Positions 49,731 to 64,000 of a DNA stretch of 64,000 bases are shown here, one piece after another. Location of the stretch: contig OY754472.1 of the NCBI GenBank assembly GCA_963575645.1, positions 26,785,401 to 26,849,400 on the forward strand, given 5' to 3'. A program made the position numbers and the translations under genes. The notes below the pieces were generated by a model that was not told the DNA's origin, searched no databases, and saw only the letters and a program-made list of their open reading frames with translations. This stretch comes from Xanthostigma xanthostigma (Eukaryota > Arthropoda > Insecta > Raphidioptera > Raphidiidae). Numbering within the stretch: position 1 is the first letter of the stretch; every line of letters begins with the position of its first letter.

Positions 49731-51814
49731 GGTTAATATGCAGTTTGCATTTTTTTATGAGAGAATGATCTAAACCTGAATGTTATAGTGTAAATAGACT
49801 TACCCTCATGAAATAAAGCAATTTTGCCTATAAGGACTCATTTGCACCTAATTGTCATAAAGCATGTAAAAACTGCTTGTATGCGTTTAAATAATGGTTA
49901 ATATGCAGTTTGCATTTTCTTATGAGAGAATGATCCAAACCTGAATGATATAGTGTAAATAGACTTACCTTCATGAAATAAAGCAATTTTGCCTATAAGG
50001 ACTCATTTGCCCCTAATTGTCATAAAGCATGTAAAAACTGCTTGTATGCGTTAAAATAATGGTTAATATGCAGTTTGCATTTTCTTATGAGAGAATGATC
50101 CAAACCTGAATGTTATAGTCTAAATAGACTTACCTTTGTAAAATAAAGCAATTTTGCCTATAAGGACTCATTTGCACGCAATTGTCGTGAAGCATGTAAA
50201 AACTGCTTGTCTGCGTTAAAATGATAGTAAATATGCAATTTGCATTTTCTTATGAGAGAATGATCCAAACCTGAATGTTATAGTGTATATAGACTAACCC
50301 TCATGAAATAAAGCAATTTTGCCTATCAGGACTCATTTGCACCTAATTGTCATAAAGCTTGTAAAAACTGCTTGTCTGCTATAAAATAATGGTTAATATG
50401 CAGTTTGCATTTTCTTATGAGAGAATGATCCAAACCGGAATGTTATAGTGTAAATAGACTTAACTTCATGAAATAAAGCAATTTTGCCTATAAGGACTCA
50501 TTTGCCCCTAATTGTCATAAAGCATGTAAAAACTGCTTGTATGCGTTAAAATAATGGCTAATATGCAGTTTGCATTTTCTTATGAGAGAATGATCCAAAC
50601 CTGAATGTTATAGTGTAAATAGACTTACCTTTGTAAAATAAAGCAATTTTGCCTATAAGGACTCATTTGCACGCAATTGTCGTGAAGCATGTAAAAACTG
50701 CTTGTCTGCGTGAAAATGATAGAAAATATGCAGTTTCCATTTTCTTATGAGAGAATGATCCAAACCTGAATGTTATAGTGTAAATAGACTTACCCTCATG
50801 AAATAAAGCAATTTTGCCTTTAAAGGCTTATTTGCACCTAATTGTCGTAAAGCATGTAAAAACTGCTTGTCTGCGTTTAAATAATGGTTAATATTCAGTT
50901 TGCATTTTCTTATGAGAGAATGATCCAAACCTGAATATTATAGTGTAAATAGACTTACCCTCATGAAATAAAGCAATTTTGCCTATAAGGACTCATTTGC
51001 CCCTAATTGTCATAAAGCATGTAAAAACTGCTTGTATGCGTTAAAATAATGGTTAATATGCAGTTTGCATTTTCTTATGAGAGAATGATCCAAACCTGAA
51101 TGTTATAGTCTAAATAGACTTACCTTTGTAAAATAAAGCAATTTTGCCTATAAGGACTCATTTGCCCCTAATTGTCATAAAGCTTGTAAAAACTGCTTGT
51201 ATGCGTTAAAATAATGGTTAATATGCAGTTTGCATTTTCTTATGAGAGAATAATCCAAACCTGAATTATATAGTGTAAATAGACTTAACTTTATAAAAAA
51301 AAGCAATTTTGCCTATAAGGACTCATTTGCACGCAATAGTCGTGAAGCATGTAAAAACTGCTTGTCTGCGTTAAAATAATGGTTAATATGCAGTTTGCAT
51401 TTTCTTATGAGAGAATAATCCAAACCTAAATAATATAGTGTAAATAGACTAACCTTCATGAAATAAAGCAATTTTGCCTATAAGGACTCATTTGCACCTA
51501 ATTGTCATAAAGCTTGTAAAAACTGCTTGTATGCGTTAAAATAATAGTAAATATGCAGTTTGCATTTTCTTATGAGAGAATGATCCAAACCTAATTGTTG
51601 TAGTGTAAATAGACTAACCCTCATGAAATAAAGCAATTTTGCCTATAAGGACTCATTTGCCCCTAATTGTCATAAAGCATGTAAAAACTGCTTTTATGCG
51701 TTAAAATGATAGTAAATATGCAGTTTGCATTTTCTTATGAGAGAATGATCCAAACCTAAATGTTATAGTGTAAATAGACTAACCCTCATGAAATAAAGCA
51801 ATTTTGCCTATAAG

Positions 51815-53275
51815 GACTCATTTGCACCTAATTGTCATAAAGCTTGTAAAAACTGTTTGTATGCGTTAAAATAATAGTTAATATGCAGTTTGCATTTTCT
51901 TATGAGAGAATGATCCAAACCTGAATGTTACAGTGTAAATAGACTAACCCTCATGAAATAAAGCAATTTTGCCTATCAGGACTTATTTGCACCTAATTGT
52001 CATAAAGCTTGTAAAAACTGTTTGTCTGCGTGAAAATGATAGAAAATATGCAGTTTCCATTTTCTTATGAGAGAATGATCCAAACCTGAATGTTATAGTG
52101 TAAATAGACTTACCCTCATGAAATAAAGCAATTTTGCCAATAAATACTTATTTGCACCTAATTGTCGTAAAGCATGTAAAAACTGCTTGTCTGCGTTTAA
52201 ATAATTGTTAATATGCAGTTTGCATTTTCTTATTAGAGAATGATCCAAACCTGAATGTTATAGTGTAAATAGACTCACCCTCATGAAATAATGCAATTTT
52301 GCCAAAAAGGACTCATTTGCACCTAATTGTCATAAAGCTTGTAAAAACTGCTTGTATGCGTTAAAATAATAGTTAATATGCAGTTTGCCTTTTCTTATGA
52401 GAGAATGATCCAAACCTGAATGTTATAGTTTAAGTAAACTTACCTTTGTAAAATAAAGCAATTTTGCCTATAAGGACTCATTTGCCCCTAATTGTCATAA
52501 AGCATATAAAAACTGCTTGTATGCGTTAAAATAATGGTTAATATGCAGTTTGCATTTTCTTATGAGAGAATGATCTAAACCTGAATGTTATAGTGTAAAT
52601 AGACTTACCCTCATGAAATAAAGCAATTTTGCCTATAAGGACTCATTTGCACCTAATTGTCATAAAGCAAGTAAAAACTGCTTGTATGCGTTAAAATAAT
52701 GGTTAATATGCAGTTTGCATTTTCTTATGAGAGAATGATCCAAACCTGACTGTTATAGTCTAAATAGACTTACCTTTGTAAAATAAAGCAATTTTGCCTA
52801 TAAGGACTTATTTGCACGCAATTGTCGTGAAGCATGTAAAAACTGCTTGTCTGCGTTAAAATGATAGTAAATATGCAGTTTGCATTTTCTTATGAGAGAA
52901 TGATCCAAACCTGAATGTTATAGTGTAAATAGACTAACCCTCATGAAATAAAGCAATTTTGCCTATCAGAACTCATTTGCACCTAATTGTCATAAAGCAT
53001 GTAAAAACTGCTTGTATGCGTTAAAATAATGTTTAATATGCAGTTTGCATTTTCTTATGAGAGAATGATCGAAAACTGATTTATATAGTGTAAATAGACT
53101 AACCTTCATGAAATAAAGCAATTTTGACTATAAGGACTCATTAGCCCCTAATTGTCATAAAGCATGTAAAAACTGCTTGTATGCGTTAAAATAATATCTA
53201 ATATGCAGTTTGCATTTTCTTATGACAGAATGATCCAAACCTGAATGTTATAGTGTAAATAGACTTAACTTCATG
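51815..53275 (+). repeat. Satellite block duplicated at 56765-58225
   Basis: Offset is exactly 4950 bp (30 monomers). Shared rare states: gttacagtg, gccaataaatactt (52136 and 57086), gactcaccctcatg, gccaaaaaggactc, gcagtttgccttttc, catataaaaac, ctgactgttatagtc and tatcagaactc. At 56750-56765 the copy joins directly to a monomer carrying gtgtatatagac that in the other copy lies near 50285, so a crossover between misaligned arrays, or a deletion, can be located there. Confidence 0.85.
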
Positions 53276-53284
53276 AAATAAAGC

Positions 53285-55835
53285 AATTTTGCCTATAAGG
53301 ACTCATTTGCCATTAATTGTCATAAAGCATGTAAAAACTGCTTGTATGCGTTAAAATAATGGTTAATATGCAGTTTGCATTTTCTTATGAGAGAATGATC
53401 CAAACCTGAATGGTAAAGTGTAAATAGACTTACCCTCATAAGATAATGCAATTTTGCCTATAAGGACTTATTTGCACCTAATTGTCGTAAACCATGTAAA
53501 AACTGCTTGTCTGCGTGAAAATGATAGTCAATATTCAGTTTGCATTTTCTTATGAGAGAATGATCCAAACCTAAATGTTATAGTGTAAATAGACTTACCC
53601 TCATAAAATAAAGCAATTTTGCCTATAAGGACTCATTTGCACCTAATTGTCATAAAGCAAGTAAAAACTGCTTGTATGCGTTAAAATAATGGTTAATATG
53701 CAGTTTGCATTTTCTTATGAGAGAATGATCCAAAACTGAGTGATATAGTGTAAATAGACTTACCTTCATGAAATAACACAATTTTGCCTATAAGGACTCA
53801 TTTGCCCCTAATTGTCATAAAGCATGTAAAAACTGCTTGTATGCGTTAAAATAATGGTTAATATGCAGTTTGCATTTTCTTATGAGAGAATGATCCAAAC
53901 CTGAATGTTATAGTCTAAATAGACTTACCTTTGTAAAATAAAGCAATTTTGCCTATAAGGACTTATTTGCACGCAATTGTCGTGAAGCATGTAAAAACTG
54001 CTTGTCTGCGTTAAAATGATAGTAAATATGCAGTTTGCATTTTCTTATGAGAGAATGATCCAAACCTGAATGTTATAGTGTAAATAGACTAACCCTCATG
54101 AAATAAAGCAATTTTGCCTATCAGGACTCATTTGCACCTAATTGTCATAAAGCATGTAAAAACTGCTTGTATGCGTTAAAATAATGTTTAATATGCAGTT
54201 TGCATTTTCTTATGAGAGAATGATCGAAAACTGATTTATATAGTGTAAATAGACTAACCTTCATGAAATAAAGCAATTTTGACTATAAGGACTCATTAGC
54301 CCCTAATTGTCATAAAGCATGTAAAAACTGCTTGTATGCGTTAAAATAATATCTAATATGCAGTTTGCATTTTCTTATGACAGAATGATCCAAACCTGAA
54401 TGTTATAGTGTAAATAGACTTAACTTCATGAAATAAAGCAATTTTGCCTATAAGGACTCATTTGCCCCTAATTGTCATAAAGCATGTAAAAACTGCTTGT
54501 ATGCGTTAAAATAATGGCTAATATGCAGTTTGCATTTTCTTATGAGAGAATGATCCAAACCTGAATGTTATAGTGTAAATAGACTTACCTTTGTAAAATA
54601 AAGCAATTTTGCCTATAAGGACTCATTTGCACGCAATTGTCGTGAAGCATGTAAAAACTGCTTGTCTGCGTGAAAATGATAGAAAATATGCTGTTTCCAT
54701 TTTCTTATGAGAGAATGATCCAAACCTGAATGTTATAGTGTAAATAGACTTAACTTCATGAAATAAAGCAATTTTGCCTATAAGGACTCATTTGCCCCTA
54801 ATTGTCATAAAGCATGTAAAAACTGCTTGTATGCGTTAAAATTATGGCTAATATGCAGTTTGCATTTTCTTGTGAGAGAATGATTCAAACCTGAATGTTA
54901 TAGTGTAAGTAAACTTACCTTTGTAAAATAAAGCAATTTTGCCTATAAGGACTCATTTGCACCTAATTGTCGTAAAGCATGTAAAAACTGCTTGTCTGCG
55001 TTAAAATAATGGTTAATATGCAGTTTGCATTTTCTTATGAGAGAATAATCCAAACCTGAATGTTATAGTGTAAATAGACTAACCCTCATGAAATAAAGCA
55101 ATTTTGCCTATAAGGACTCATTTGCCCCTAATTGTCATAAAGCATGTAAAAACTGCTTGTATGCGTTAAAATAATATCTAATATGCAGTTTGCATTTTCT
55201 TATGACAGAATGATCCAAACCTGAATGTTATAGTGTAAATAGACTTAACTTCATGAAATAAAGCAATTTTGCCTATAAGGACTCATTTGCCCCTAATTGT
55301 CATAAAGCATGTAAAAACTGCTTGTTTGCGTTAAAATAATATCTAATATGCAGTTTGCATTTTCTTATGACAGAATGATCCAAACCTGAATGTTATAGTG
55401 TAAATAGACTTAACTTCATGAAATAAAGCAATTTTGCCTATAAGGACTCATTTGCCCCTAATTGTCATAAAGCATGTAAAAACTGCTTGTATGCGTTAAA
55501 ATAATGGCTAATATGCAGTTTGCATTTTCTTATGAGAGAATGATCCAAACCTGAATGTTATAGTGTAAATAGACTTACCTTTGTAAAATAAAGCAATTTT
55601 GCCTATAAGGACTCATTTGCACGCAATTGTCGTGAAGCATGTAAAAACTGCTTGTCTGCGTGAAAATGATAGAAAATATGCAGTTTCCATTTTCTTATGA
55701 GAGAATGATCCAAACCTGTATGTTATAGTGTAAATAGACTTAACTTCATGAAATAAAGCAATTTTGCCTATAAGGACTCATTTGCCCCTAATTGTCATAA
55801 AGCATGTAAAAACTGCTTGTATGCGTTAAAATAAT
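53285..55835 (+). repeat. Partner copy of the 47180-49730 block
   Basis: Near-identical to 47180-49730 at a 37-monomer offset. A private change such as aaattatggctaat near 54840 (aaataatggctaat in the partner) shows that a few substitutions have accumulated since copying. Confidence 0.85.
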
Positions 55836-56764
55836 GGCTAATATGCAGTTTGCATTTTCTTGTGAGAGAATGATTCAAACCTGAATGTTATAGTGTAAGT
55901 AAACTTACCTTTGTAAAATAAAGCAATTTTGCCTATAAGGACTCATTTGCACCTAATTGTCGTAAAGCATGTAAAAACTGCTTGTCTGCGTTAAAATAAT
56001 GGTTAATATGCAGTTTGCATTTTCTTATGAGAGAATAATCCAAACCTGAATGTTATAGTGTAAATAGACTAACCCTCATGAAATAAAGCAATTTTGCCTA
56101 TAAGGACTCATTTGCCCCTAATTGTCATAAAGCATGTAAAAACTGCTTGTATGCGTTAAAATAATGGTTAATATGCAGTTTGCATTTTTTTATGAGAGAA
56201 TGATCTAAACCTGAATGTTATAGTGTAAATAGACTTACCCTCATGAAATAAAGCAATTTTGCCTATAAGGACTCATTTGCACCTAATTGTCATAAAGCAT
56301 GTAAAAACTGCTTGTATGCGTTTAAATAATGGTTAATATGCAGTTTGCATTTTCTTATGAGAGAATGATCCAAACCTGAATGATATAGTGTAAATAGACT
56401 TACCTTCATGAAATAAAGCAATTTTGCCTATAAGGACTCATTTGCCCCTAATTGTCATAAAGCATGTAAAAACTGCTTGTATGCGTTAAAATAATGGTTA
56501 ATATGCAGTTTGCATTTTCTTATGAGAGAATGATCCAAACCTGAATGTTATAGTCTAAATAGACTTACCTTTGTAAAATAAAGCAATTTTGCCTATAAGG
56601 ACTCATTTGCACGCAATTGTCGTGAAGCATGTAAAAACTGCTTGTCTGCGTTAAAATGATAGTAAATATGCAATTTGCATTTTCTTATGAGAGAATGATC
56701 CAAACCTGAATGTTATAGTGTATATAGACTAACCCTCATGAAATAAAGCAATTTTGCCTATAAG

Positions 56765-58225
56765 GACTCATTTGCACCTAATTGTCATAAAGCTTGTAAA
56801 AACTGTTTGTATGCGTTAAAATAATAGTTAATATGCAGTTTGCATTTTCTTATGAGAGAATGATCCAAACCTGAATGTTACAGTGTAAATAGACTAACCC
56901 TCATGAAATAAAGCAATTTTGCCTATCAGGACTTATTTGCACCTAATTGTCATAAAGCTTGTAAAAACTGCTTGTCTGCGTGAAAATGATAGAAAATATG
57001 CAGTTTCCATTTTCTTATGAGAGAATGATCCAAACCTGAATGTTATAGTGTAAATAGACTTACCCTCATGAAATAAAGCAATTTTGCCAATAAATACTTA
57101 TTTGCACCTAATTGTCGTAAAGCATGTAAAAACTGCTTGTCTGCGTTTAAATAATTGTTAATATGCAGTTTGCATTTTCTTATTAGAGAATGATCCAAAC
57201 CTGAATGTTATAGTGTAAATAGACTCACCCTCATGAAATAATGCAATTTTGCCAAAAAGGACTCATTTGCACCTAATTGTCATAAAGCTTGTAAAAACTG
57301 CTTGTATGCGTTAAAATAATAGTTAATATGCAGTTTGCCTTTTCTTATGAGAGAATGATCCAAACCTGAATGTTATAGTTTAAGTAAACTTACCTTTGTA
57401 AAATAAAGCAATTTTGCCTATAAGGACTCATTTGCCCCTAATTGTCATAAAGCATATAAAAACTGCTTGTATGCGTTAAAATAATGGTTAATATGCAGTT
57501 TGCATTTTCTTATGAGAGAATGATCTAAACCTGAATGTTATAGTGTAAATAGACTTACCCTCATGAAATAAAGCAATTTTGCCTATAAGGACTCATTTGC
57601 ACCTAATTGTCATAAAGCAAGTAAAAACTGCTTGTATGCGTTAAAATAATGGTTAATATGCAGTTTGCATTTTCTTATGAGAGAATGATCCAAACCTGAC
57701 TGTTATAGTCTAAATAGACTTACCTTTGTAAAATAAAGCAATTTTGCCTATAAGGACTTATTTGCACGCAATTGTCGTGAAGCATGTAAAAACTGCTTGT
57801 CTGCGTTAAAATGATAGTAAATATGCAGTTTGCATTTTCTTATGAGAGAATGATCCAAACCTGAATGTTATAGTGTAAATAGACTAACCCTCATGAAATA
57901 AAGCAATTTTGCCTATCAGAACTCATTTGCACCTAATTGTCATAAAGCATGTAAAAACTGCTTGTATGCGTTAAAATAATGTTTAATATGCAGTTTGCAT
58001 TTTCTTATGAGAGAATGATCGAAAACTGATTTATATAGTGTAAATAGACTAACCTTCATGAAATAAAGCAATTTTGACTATAAGGACTCATTAGCCCCTA
58101 ATTGTCATAAAGCATGTAAAAACTGCTTGTATGCGTTAAAATAATATCTAATATGCAGTTTGCATTTTCTTATGACAGAATGATCCAAACCTGAATGTTA
58201 TAGTGTAAATAGACTTAACTTCATG
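56765..58225 (+). repeat. Partner copy of the 51815-53275 block
   Basis: Matches 51815-53275 at a 4950-bp offset. Upstream of about 56750 the sequence instead matches 49741-50300 at a 6435-bp offset (39 monomers), so a chimeric junction lies in the monomer around 56755. Confidence 0.85.
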
Positions 58226-61200
58226 AAATAAAGCAATTTTGCCTATAAGGACTCATTTGCCCCTAATTGTCATAAAGCATGTAAAAACTGCTTGTTTGCG
58301 TTAAAATAATGGCTAATATGCAGTTTGCATTTTCTTATGAGAGAATGATCCAAACCTGAATGTTATAGTGTAAATAGACTTACCTTTGTAAAATAAAGCA
58401 ATTTTGCCTATAAGGACTCATTTGCACGCAATTGTCGTGAAGCATGTAAAAACTGCTTGTCTGCGTGAAAATGATAGAAAATATGCAGTTTCCATTTTCT
58501 TATGAGAGAATGATCCAAACCTGAATGTTATAGTGTAAATAGACTTAACTTCATGAAATAAAGCAATTTTGCCTATAAGGACTCATTTGCCCCTAATTGT
58601 CATAAAGCATGTAAAAACTGCTTGTATGCGTTAAAATAATGGCTAATATGCAGTTTGCATTTTCTTGTGAGAGAATGATCCAAACCTGAATGTTATAGTG
58701 TAAGTAAACTTACCTTTGTAAAATAAAGCAATTTTGCCTATAAGGACTCATTTGCACCTAATTGTCGTAAAGCATGTAAAAACTGCTTGTCTGCGTTAAA
58801 ATAATGGTTAATATGCATTTTCATTTTCTTATGAGAGAATAATCCAAACCTGAATGTTATAGTGTAAATAGACTAACCCTCATGAAATAAAGCAATTTTG
58901 CCTATAAGGACTCATTTGCCCCTAATTGTCATAAAGCATGTAAAAACTGCTTGTATGCGTTAAAATAATGGTTAATATGCAGTTTGCATTTTTTTATGAG
59001 AGAATGATCTAAACCTGAATGTTATAGTGTAAATAGACTTACCCTCATGAAATAAAGCAATTTTGCCTATAAGGACTCATTTGCCCCTAATTGTCATAAA
59101 GCATGTAAAAACTGCTTGTATGCGTTAAAATAATGGTTAATATGCAGTTTGCATTTTCTTATGAGAGAATGATCCAAACCTGAATGATATAGTGTAAATA
59201 GACTTACCTTCATGAAATAAAGCAATTTTGCCTATAAGGACTCATTTGCCCCTAATTGTCATAAAGCATGTAAAAACTGCTTGTATGCGTTAAAATAATG
59301 GTTAATATGCAGTTTGCATTTTCTTATGAGAGAATGATCCAAACCTGAATGTTATAGTCTAAATAGACTTACCTTTGTAAAATAAAGCAATTTTGACTAT
59401 AAGGACTCATTTGCACGCAATTGTCGTGAAGCATGTAAAAACTGCTTGTCTGCGTTAAAATGATAGTAAATATGCAATTTGCATTTTCTTATGAGAGAAT
59501 GATCCAAACCTGAATGTTATAGTGTAAATAGACTAACCCTCATGAAATAAAGCAATTTTGCCTATCAGGACTCATTTGCACCTAATTGTCATAAAGCTTG
59601 TAAAAACTGCTTGTCTGCCATAAAATAATGGTTAATATGCAGTTTGCATTTTCTTATGAGAGAATGATCCAAACCGGAATGTTATAGTGTAAATAGACTT
59701 AACTTCATGAAATAAAGCAATTTTGCCTATAAGGACTCATTTGCCCTTAATTGTCATAAAGCATGTAAAAACTGCTTGTATGCGTTAAAATAATGGCTAA
59801 TATGCAGTTTGCATTTTCTTATGAGAGAATGATCCAAACCTGAATGTTATAGTGTAAATAGACTTACCTTTGTAAAATAAAGCAATTTTGCCTCTAAGGA
59901 CTCATTTGCACGCAATTGTCGTGAAGCATGTAAAAACTGCTTGTCTGCGTGAAAATGATAGAAAATATGCAGTTTCCATTTTCTTATGAGAGAATGATCC
60001 AAACCTGAATGTTATAGTGTAAATAGACTTACCCTCATGAAATAAAGCAATTTTGCCTTTAAAGGCTTATTTGCACCTAATTGTCGTAAAGCATGTAAAA
60101 ACTGCTTGTCTGCGTTTAAATAATGGTTAATATTCAGTTTGCATTTTCTTATGAGAGAATGATCCAAACCTGAATATTATAGTGTAAATAGACTTACCCT
60201 CATGAAATAAAGCAATTTTGCCTATAAGGACTCATTTGCCCCTAATTGTCATAAAGCATGTAAAAACTGCTTGTATGCGTTAAAATAATGGTTAATATGC
60301 AGTTTGCATTTTCTTATGAGAGAATGATCCAAACCTGAATGTTATAGTCTAAATAGACTTACCTTTGTAAAATAAAGCAATTTTGCCTATAAGGACTCAT
60401 TGGCACGCAATTGTCGTGAAGCATGTAAAAACTGCTTGTCTGCGTTAAAATAATGGTTAATATGCAGTTTGCATTTTCTTATAAGAGAATAATCCAAACC
60501 TGAATAATATAGTGTAAATAGACTAACCTTCATGAAATAAAGCAATTTTGCCTATAAGGACTCATTTGCACCTAATTGTCATAAAGCTTGTAAAAACTGC
60601 TTGTATGCGTTAAAATAATGGTTAATATGCAGTTTGCATTTTCTAATGAGAGAATAATCCAAACCTGAATTATATAGTGTAAATAGACTTAACTTCATAA
60701 AATAAAGCAATTTTGCCTATAAAGACTCATTTGCCCCTCATTGTCATAAAGCATGTAAAAACTGCTTGTATGCGTTAAAATAATGGTTAATATGCAGTTT
60801 GCATTTTCTTATGAGAGAATGATCCAAACCTGAATGTTATAGTTTAAGTAAACTTACCTTTGTAAAATAAAGCAATTTTGCCTATAAGGACTCATTTGCA
60901 CCTAATTGTAAAGCATGTAAAAACTGCTTCTCTGCGTTAAAATAATGGTTAATATGCAGTTTGCATTTTCTTATGAGAGAATGATCCAAACCTGAATGTT
61001 ATAGTGCAAATAGACTTACCTTTGTAAAATAAAGCAATTTTGCCAATAAGGACTCATTTGCACGCAATTGTCGTGAAGCATGTAAAAACTGCTTGTCTGC
61101 GTTAAAATGATAGTAAATATGCAGTTTGCATTTTCTTATGAGAGAATGATCCAAACCTGAATGTTATAGTGTAAATAGACTAACCCTCATGAAATAAAGC

Positions 61201-64000
61201 AATTTTGCCTATCAGGACTCATTTGCACCTAATTGTCATAAAGCTTGTAAAAACTGCTTGTATGCGTCAAAATAATGGTTAATATGCAGTTTGCATTTTC
61301 TTATGAGATAACGATCCAAACCTAAAAAATATAGTGTAAATAAACTAACCCTCATGAAATAAAGCAATTTTGCCTATAAGGACTCATTTGCACCTAATTG
61401 TCATAAAGCTTGTAAAAACTGCTTGTCTGCGTTAAAATAATGGTTAAAATGCAGTTTGCATTTTCTTATGAGAGAATGATCCAAACCTGAATGTTATAGT
61501 GTAATTAGACTTACGCTCATGAAATAAAGCAATTTTGCCGATAAGGACTCATTTGCACCTGATTGTCGTAAAGCATGTAAAAACTGCTTGTCTGCTTCAA
61601 AATAATGGTTAATATGCAGTTTGCATTTTCTTATGAGAGAATGATCCAAACCTGAATGTTATAGTGTAAATAGACTTAACTTCATGAAATGAAGCAATTT
61701 TGCCTATAAGGACTCATTTGCCCTTAATTGTCATAAAGCATGTAAAAACTGCTTGTATGCGTTAAAATAATGGCTAATATGCAGTTTGCATTTTCTTATG
61801 AGAGAATGATCCAAACCTGAATGTTATAGTGTAAATAGACTTACCTTTGTAAAATAAAGCATTTTTGCCTATAAGGACTCAATTGCACGCAATTGTCGTG
61901 AAGCATGTAAAAACTGCTTGTCTGCGTGAAAATGATAGAAAATATGCAGTTTCCATTTTCTTATGAGAGAATGATCCAAACCTGAATGTTATAGTGTAAA
62001 TAGACTTACCCTCATGAAATAAAGCAATTTTGCCTATAAAGGCTTATTTGCACCTAATTGTCGTAAAGCATGTAAAAACTGCTTGTCTGCGTTTAAATAA
62101 TGGTTAATATGCAGTTTGCATTTTCTTATGAGAGAATGATCCAAACCTGAATGTTATAGTGTAAATAGACTTACCTTCATGAAATAAAGCAATTTTGCCT
62201 ATAAGGACTCATTTGCCCCTAATTGTCATAAAGCATGTAAAAACTGCTTGTATGCGTTAAAATAATGGTTAATATGCAGTTTGCATTTTCTTATGAGAGA
62301 ATGATCCAAACCTGAATGGTATAGTGTAAATAGACTTACCCTCATAAGATAATGCAATTTTGCCTATAAGGACTTATTTGCACCTAATTGTCGTAAACCA
62401 TGTAAAAACTGCTTGTCTGCGTGAAAATGATAGTCAATATTCAGTTTGCATTTTCTTATGAGAGAATGATCCAAACCTGAATATTATAGTGTAAATAGAC
62501 TTACCCTCATGAAATAAAGCAATTTTGCCTATAAGGACTCATTTGCCCCTAATTGCCATAAAGCATGTAAAAACTGCTTGTATGCGTTTAAATAATGGTT
62601 AATATGCAGTTTGCATTTTTTTATGAGAGAATGATCTAAACCTGAATGTTATAGTGTAAATAGACTTACCCTCATGAAATAAAGCAATTTTGCCTATAAG
62701 GACTCATTTGCACCTAATTGTCATAAAGCAAGTAAAAACTGCTTGTATGCGTTAAAATAATGGTTAATATGCAGTTTGCATTTTCTTATGAGAGAATGAT
62801 CCAAAACTGAATGATATAGTGTAAATAGACTTACCTTCATGAAATAACACAATTTTGCCTATAAGGACTCATTTGCCCCTAATTGTCATAAAGCATGTAA
62901 AAACTGCTTGTATGCGTTAAAATAATGGTTAATATGCAGTTTGCATTTTCTTATGAGAGAATGATCCAAACCTGAATGTTATAGTCTAAATAGACTTACC
63001 TTTGTAAAATAAAGCAATTTTGCCTATAAGGACTTATTTGCACGCAATTGTCGTGAAGCATGTAAAAACTGCTTGTCTGCGTTAAAATGATAGTAAATAT
63101 GCAGTTTGCATTTTCTTATGAGAGAATGATCCAAACCTGAATGTTATAGTGTAAATAGACTAACCCTCATGAAATAAAGCAATTTTGCCTATCAGGACTC
63201 ATTTGCACCTAATTGTCATAAAGCATGTAAAAACTGCTTGTATGCGTTAAAATAATGTTTAATATGCAGTTTGCATTTTCTTATGAGAGAATGATCGAAA
63301 ACTGATTTATATAGTGTAAATAGACTAACCTTCATGAAATAAAGCAATTTTGACTATGAGGACTCATTAGCCCCTAATTGTCATAAAGCATGTAAAAACT
63401 GCTTGTATGCGTTAAAATAATATCTAATATGCAGTTTGCATTTTCTTATGACAGAATGATCCAAACCTGAATGTTATAGTGTAAATAGACTTAACTTCAT
63501 GAAATAAAGCAATTTTGCCTATAAGGACTCATTTGCCCCTAATTGTCATAAAGCATGTAAAAACTGCTTGTATGCGTTAAAATAATGGCTAATATGCAGT
63601 TTGCATTTTCTTATGAGAGAATGATCCAAACCTGAATGTTATAGTGTAAATAGACTTACCTTTGTAAAATAAAGCAATTTTGCCTATAAGGACTCATTTG
63701 CACGCAATTGTCGTGAAGCATGTAAAAACTGCTTGTATGCGTTAAAATAATGGTTAATATGCAGTTTGCATTTTCTTATGAGAGAATGATCCAAACCTGA
63801 ATGTTATAGTGTAAATAGACTAACCCTCATGAAATAAAGCAATTTTGCCTATCAGGACTCATTTGCACCTAATTGTCATAAAGCTTGTAAAAACTGCTTG
63901 TCTGCTATAAAATAATGGTTAATATGCAGTTTGCATTTTCTTATGAGAGAATGATCCAAACCGGAATGTTATAGTGTAAATAGACTTAACTTCATGAAAT

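Larger units (their letters stand above)
42394..64000 (+). repeat. 165-bp satellite array, block 3
   Basis: About 131 monomers of the same satellite, running off the window end. This block has the clearest recent amplification. Rare marker variants such as gaaaactgatttatatag recur at 48121, 53071 and 58021 (exactly 4950 bp, 30 monomers, apart) and again at 54226 and 63297. A 3-bp deletion in the cctaattgtaaagc variant recurs near 42771, 46064 and 60909. One damaged spacer with atgcattttcattttc lies near 58816. No gene or other insertion is seen. Confidence 0.98.

Noticed and set aside
1-64000. CENP-B box or alpha-satellite relationship
   Set aside because: No TTCGnnnnAnnCGGG match was noticed in the monomer, and the 165-bp sequence does not resemble 171-bp alpha satellite.

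Overview
The window is eukaryotic heterochromatin. About 57.6 kb of the 64 kb is a single tandem satellite with a 165-bp monomer, roughly 350 copies, all in the same orientation. Two DNA transposon copies interrupt it. There are no bacterial-type genes, rRNA, tRNA or CRISPR. Spliced, AT-rich transposase genes and the transposon types point to an animal, most plausibly an arthropod (insect). That is inference, and no species can be named.

Layout: satellite block 1 (1-11667); transposon 1 (11668-15290, CATG target duplication, 28-bp inverted termini, one broken transposase gene on the minus strand); satellite block 2 (15291-39653); transposon 2 (39654-42393, ATA target duplication, inverted termini of about 280 bp, a decayed gene for an XPG/FEN1-like nuclease with a Cys-rich tail, itself interrupted by a 685-bp hAT-like element at 41301-41985); satellite block 3 (42394-64000).

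The satellite has several linked variant monomer types. They are arranged in blocks of 5, 10, 18, 20, 30 and 37 monomers that were copied locally, so the array is a mosaic of recent unequal exchanges or amplifications rather than one clean higher-order repeat. Both transposon insertions have an uninterrupted matching site elsewhere in the window (9518-9521 and 45691-45693), which confirms the target duplications. For transposon 2 this orders the insertion relative to a 20-monomer duplication.

No intact host gene is seen. The only real protein-coding remains are transposase or nuclease genes, each with frame breaks. Long open frames inside the satellite come from the monomer being 55 codons long, and I do not regard them as genes. 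The least expected signals are a 14-bp dyad in the satellite that two monomer types keep by paired base changes, a near-perfect 97-bp hairpin and 142-bp repeats inside transposon 1, and the triple nesting at 39.6-42.4 kb.
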